Source: an uncultured Pelagibacteraceae bacterium (GTDB lineage: Bacteria; Pseudomonadota; Alphaproteobacteria; Pelagibacterales; Pelagibacteraceae). From it: a DNA stretch of 64,000 nucleotides. The translations under genes were made by a program, and so were the position numbers. Position 1 is the stretch's first letter; every line of letters starts with the position of its first letter. Below are positions 61,210 to 64,000 of the stretch, piece by piece. Where the stretch lies: assembly GCA_902614975.1 (NCBI GenBank), contig CACMND010000001.1, forward strand, positions 62,001 to 126,000, written 5' to 3'. The notes under the pieces were generated by a model that was not told the DNA's origin, searched no databases, and saw nothing but the letters and a program-made list of their open reading frames with translations.

Positions 61210-62727
61210 TTAAGAAAGATAGTATTCAAGATCTTTTAATAATAAATTCTTATTAACAGCAACTTTATTTCCAATAGTTTTTACACTTTGAGCGGCACAA
61301 AAAGAAGATATCAACAATGATAAGTTTATATCTATTTTTTTTAATAAACATATAGCTAAAATTGAGAGCATTGTATCTCCAGCGCCTATCTTGTCTACGG
61401 TCAATGTAGAGTAAGCTTTAGAATTATAAAATTTTTTGTTTTTTCTATTAAATAATAAACAACCTGAATTACCTCTTGTTACTACTAAGTATTTAAATTT
61501 CATATTTTCTGATAATTTCTTCATTAAAAAAGGAATTTTATCATTTTTTGATCTCATCTCATGCCTTAATTCTTTTTCATTAATTATCATTAAATCTACA
61601 TTTTTATAAAAGTCTAATGTGTGATGACCTATGTTTGATGAATTAATTTGAGAGTTAGCCGCAACAAATTTTGACCTTTTTTTAATTTTTTCAGCAAAAT
61701 TTTTAGTAATGAGGCCATGACCATAATCAGAAATAATTGTTATATCGCTTTTTTTAGTCAATGTATTAAATTTATTTATTAACTTCTTCTCCTCAGTTTG
61801 ACTTACAAAGCTATCATTTAAAGAATAAAGACCCAATATTTTTGATTTTACTATTTCATCAATAAATCTTTTTTTTATAATTGTTGGACTATTTTTTTTT
61901 TTTATGAAACTAAAAGAAGTATTTTTATTTAATTTTTTTTTAATAAAATTTATGTGCTCACTATATTCTCCAATATAACTTAAAAGTTGAACTTTATCAT
62001 TAAATTCTGACAAATGATTGCAGATAGCCCCGGAACCACCTAGGTATTGTTCTTTAAAAACATCTTTTACAACAAGCATAGGTTCTTTTCCTGATTTACC
62101 CAAGGCTTCACAAAAATTATATTCATCTATTATCACTTCACCTATGATTAGAGGTTTTACTGTTTTTAGATCATGAATTAATTTTTTTATTTTATTGAAC
62201 GTAAAATTTTTTTTTACATAATTTTGTAAGTAATCTTTTGATCTATCAGACTTTTCAAAATAATTTAATAATAATGTTGAACTTAATTTTGTAGCTGAAG
62301 TATAAATTGTTTTTCCTCCAAATTTTTTAACAATTTTATTTTCTGAATTAATTTTGCCAGTAATATCATCTGAAGTATTCTTGTAGTCTGGACCTTTAAA
62401 ATAAAAATTTGGTTTTAATAATGCAATGTTTTGTTCAGCAGAAAGTGAGTCAGACAATATTACGTAATCCACAGATTGTAATGCTGCCAAAGCTTCCATC
62501 CTTTCCTTGGAATTAAACTTTGGTCTACCAGGTCCTTTAAAAACAAATTTATCATCCGTTACAGAAACAATCAAAATATCACAGAATTTCTTTGCTTCTT
62601 GAAAATGTTTAATATGTCCAAGATGAAGCAAGTCAAAAACACCGTGGCTTAGTCCAATTATTTTTTTTTTCTTATTAAGGAATTCTAATTTTTTTTTTAC
62701 TTCATTTGTAAATAAGATTTTATCCAT
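61210..62727 (-). CDS. HldE-like bifunctional enzyme with reversed domain order
   Basis: The 505-residue protein combines the two activities of ADP/GDP-heptose synthesis but in inverted order. Residues 1 to about 150 are a nucleotidyltransferase: IGLSHGVFDLLHLGHIKHFQEAK with HLGH at 35-38, VTDDKFVFKGPGRPKFNSKERMEALAAL. Residues about 185-505 are a PfkB-type kinase: EPMLVVKDVFKEQYLGGSGAICNHL, VVTRGNSGCLLFNRK and VDKIGAGDTMLSILAICLLKK (catalytic Asp). E. coli HldE has the kinase first. It probably activates a heptose made by gmhA, either as ADP- or GDP-heptose. Confidence 0.87.
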   Translation of the reverse strand: MDKILFTNEVKKKLEFLNKKKKIIGLSHGVFDLLHLGHIKHFQEAKKFCDILIVSVTDDKFVFKGPGRPKFNSKERMEALAALQSVDYVILSDSLSAEQNIALLKPNFYFKGPDYKNTSDDITGKINSENKIVKKFGGKTIYTSATKLSSTLLLNYFEKSDRSKDYLQNYVKKNFTFNKIKKLIHDLKTVKPLIIGEVIIDEYNFCEALGKSGKEPMLVVKDVFKEQYLGGSGAICNHLSEFNDKVQLLSYIGEYSEHINFIKKKLNKNTSFSFIKKKNSPTIIKKRFIDEIVKSKILGLYSLNDSFVSQTEEKKLINKFNTLTKKSDITIISDYGHGLITKNFAEKIKKRSKFVAANSQINSSNIGHHTLDFYKNVDLMIINEKELRHEMRSKNDKIPFLMKKLSENMKFKYLVVTRGNSGCLLFNRKNKKFYNSKAYSTLTVDKIGAGDTMLSILAICLLKKIDINLSLLISSFCAAQSVKTIGNKVAVNKNLLLKDLEYYLS

Positions 62728-62800
62728 TTTTATATTGTAAAATTAATATAATAATCTATTAAAGTGAATACTATATAACGTTAAATTTACAATTAAAATA

Positions 62801-63889
62801 ATGTCAGAAAACAAGATTAAATGTATTCATGTTGGTTTAGGCAAATTCTCTTTAAAAAGACTACAAATTAATTTAGACAGTAATCTTTTTGAGCCAGTAG
62901 CATACGTAGATATAAATTTAGAAAAAGGTAAGCAAGAGTTAAGTAAAATTAAAAATATTCAGGATGATTTTGAAAAAAGAATTTTTAAAACTATAAGTGA
63001 AGCAAAGAAAAAGTTTGACGCTGAGGCCTGTTTTATTTTTGTTTCATCTGAATTTCATGCAAATTTAATAATAGAAAGTTTAGAAAATAATTTACATACT
63101 ATTTGTGTAAAATCTATTGCTTGTGATTTAGATGAATTTAAAAAAATTATAGATCAAAAAAATAAAAATAAAAATTTATTATTAGTTCAAGGTCTTAATA
63201 ATCAATGGAGTGACGCAAGTTTAAAAATGGCAGAAACCTTAAATGATAAAGATAAATTTGGTGAATTTTTAGTGGGATATTGTGTTTGTTGGGGTAGACA
63301 GGACTTAAAAAGTGAAGTACCGCTTGTTGACAGCACAAGTGATGGAATTTTCTACCATTCAATGGGATGCCATCAACTAGGCCAACTAGTTAAGGCTTTA
63401 GGATTACCTTTAAGTGTGACGAGTAGAACACCGATTCAAAATGATGAAGAAATTGGATACTTAAATATAAACAGGACAGCTGGTGGTAGCTGTTTACTTG
63501 AATACCCTGATAATAAAGTATTTTCGTACATTGGAACTAGAGCAGCTCATTCCAATCCATTTGGTTTTGCAGCACGATGGAGTGGTAGTTGGATGTTTCA
63601 CGGAACAAAAGGAGATATAAAAAGGGAGGGTGGAAGAATTTCAGTTTTTCAAAAAGATAAAATGATTTCTGACACTTACGTAAAAGATCTCGACCTAGGG
63701 TTAATAGAAGATGATAGAAAACAATTTGAGGAATTTTATGATAATATTAAAAACAAAAGTAAAAGTTTAGAAAGATTATCTCTTCAAACCTGGCTATTAA
63801 TGGAAGCCTTAAACATATCCTCAAGAAAAGATAAAAAGATTGAATTAGTTTCGTTTATTAAAGATTTAGGTTTTGAGGAGTTATTATGA
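62801..63889 (+). CDS. Gfo/Idh/MocA-family oxidoreductase
   Basis: The 362-residue protein has the Rossmann start CIHVGLGKFSLKRLQINL, then EACFIFVSSEFHANLIIESL and a CVKSIACDLDEFKKII strand in place of the usual EKP motif: the catalytic Lys of EKP is present as VKS. The second domain holds VDSTSDGIFYHSMGCHQLGQL, with the GGxxxxxGxHxxD-like stretch carrying a catalytic His. It shares the transcription direction of the next SDR gene, overlapping it by 4 bp, and is divergent from the HldE-type gene by 73 bp. Substrate unknown. Confidence 0.82.
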   Translation: MSENKIKCIHVGLGKFSLKRLQINLDSNLFEPVAYVDINLEKGKQELSKIKNIQDDFEKRIFKTISEAKKKFDAEACFIFVSSEFHANLIIESLENNLHTICVKSIACDLDEFKKIIDQKNKNKNLLLVQGLNNQWSDASLKMAETLNDKDKFGEFLVGYCVCWGRQDLKSEVPLVDSTSDGIFYHSMGCHQLGQLVKALGLPLSVTSRTPIQNDEEIGYLNINRTAGGSCLLEYPDNKVFSYIGTRAAHSNPFGFAARWSGSWMFHGTKGDIKREGGRISVFQKDKMISDTYVKDLDLGLIEDDRKQFEEFYDNIKNKSKSLERLSLQTWLLMEALNISSRKDKKIELVSFIKDLGFEELL

Positions 63890-64000
63890 TTGATGAATTT
63901 AAAGGAAAAAAAATTCTAATAACAGGTGCGTCTAAAGGATTAGGTTTGGAAATCTCTCGAGAATTTGCAAACTCTGGTGCTAGTTTAGCACTAGTTTCAA
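63886..64000 (+). CDS. short-chain dehydrogenase, 5' end only
   Basis: Only the first 38 codons lie in the window. They read MIDEFKGKKILITGASKGLG followed by LEISREFANSGASLALVS, the classical SDR nucleotide-binding motif TGASKGLG. It starts within the ATGA overlap of the preceding Gfo/Idh gene, so the pair is likely co-translated and may act on one sugar. The catalytic residues are outside the window. Confidence 0.85.
   Translation, partial: MIDEFKGKKILITGASKGLGLEISREFANSGASLALVS

Noticed and set aside
1..64000. Rho-independent terminators from T-runs
   Set aside because: T-runs occur everywhere because of base composition; I found none preceded by a convincing G+C-rich hairpin outside genes.
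17323..64000. CRISPR arrays, insertion sequences or phage genes in the island
   Set aside because: No spaced direct repeats, transposase, integrase or phage structural motifs were found on either strand.

Overview
The window looks like a chromosome segment of a SAR11-clade alphaproteobacterium (Pelagibacterales). I infer this from the extreme AT content, lysine/isoleucine/asparagine-rich proteins, very tight gene packing with 1-35 bp gaps and 4 bp overlaps, and a family mix typical of the group (class I aldolase, TrcR/DUF1013, split PntA, aa3-oxidase subunit IV, a single set of housekeeping genes). No phage, insertion sequence, CRISPR array or toxin system was seen.

Positions 1-17,200 are ordinary core genome. 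On the minus strand lie tolQ-tolR-tolA (tolA runs off the left edge), ruvC, a YebC/PmpR regulator, a YmdB-type phosphodiesterase, 5-formyltetrahydrofolate cyclo-ligase, zapA and a small coiled-coil gene. A short divergent gap separates these from a plus-strand run: transketolase, GAPDH, PGK, class I aldolase, thiE, efp, suhB, rpmE, trcR, rpsU and initiator tRNA. The minus strand then carries a small transaldolase, the proton-translocating transhydrogenase genes pntAA-pntAB-pntB, a 36-residue aa3 oxidase subunit IV and ribosomal protein L36. The last two small genes sit between pntAA and the 5S rRNA gene.

A 5S rRNA gene on the minus strand (17,206-17,322) marks a sharp boundary. No 23S or 16S gene lies beside it. 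Everything to its right, more than 46 kb and beyond the window edge, is a surface-polysaccharide island. This matches the known SAR11 hypervariable region HVR2, which lies inside the rRNA operon between 23S and 5S.

The island has recognisable modules. (a) 17.4-32.7 kb: GDP-mannose 3,5-epimerase-like and other sugar epimerases, an OafA-type acyltransferase with SGNH domain, a polyprenyl-phosphate-sugar synthase plus GT-C-like pair, a WecA-type initiating transferase, two O-antigen polymerase/ligase-like membrane proteins, several glycosyltransferases, a GT61 and a WecG-family transferase. (b) 32.7-41.1 kb: a fucosyltransferase-fold protein, GT4, a CDP-paratose-2-epimerase-type enzyme, a further epimerase, an unassigned capsule-type protein and neuA-neuC-neuB for a CMP-activated nonulosonic (sialic-type) acid. 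(c) 41.2-51.5 kb: gmd, a TviB/WbpO-type UDP-HexNAc dehydrogenase, TylF-type and C-methyltransferases, Gfo/Idh oxidoreductase, GT4, a PglK-like ABC flippase, UDP-glucuronate 4-epimerase, gmhA and a capless HAD protein. (d) 51.6-64 kb: a less familiar module with a TIGR04372-like protein, a 'sporadic carbohydrate cluster' domain fused to a methyltransferase, a 2OG-Fe(II) oxygenase, a two-subunit transketolase lacking the C-terminal domain, an epimerase, an atypical SDR, a formyltransferase-like protein with an altered catalytic motif, a DegT aminotransferase, a second C-methyltransferase, a VOC protein, a domain-swapped HldE and two more oxidoreductases. It probably makes one or more highly modified, possibly heptose-derived or two-carbon-extended sugars. 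It is the best candidate for undescribed biochemistry here.

Long poly-A/T tracts (12-14 nt) fall inside several island genes and not in the core flank, where the longest I saw was 11. No stretch over 300 bases lacks a gene. All identifications were made by eye from motifs; specific sugar substrates are inference.
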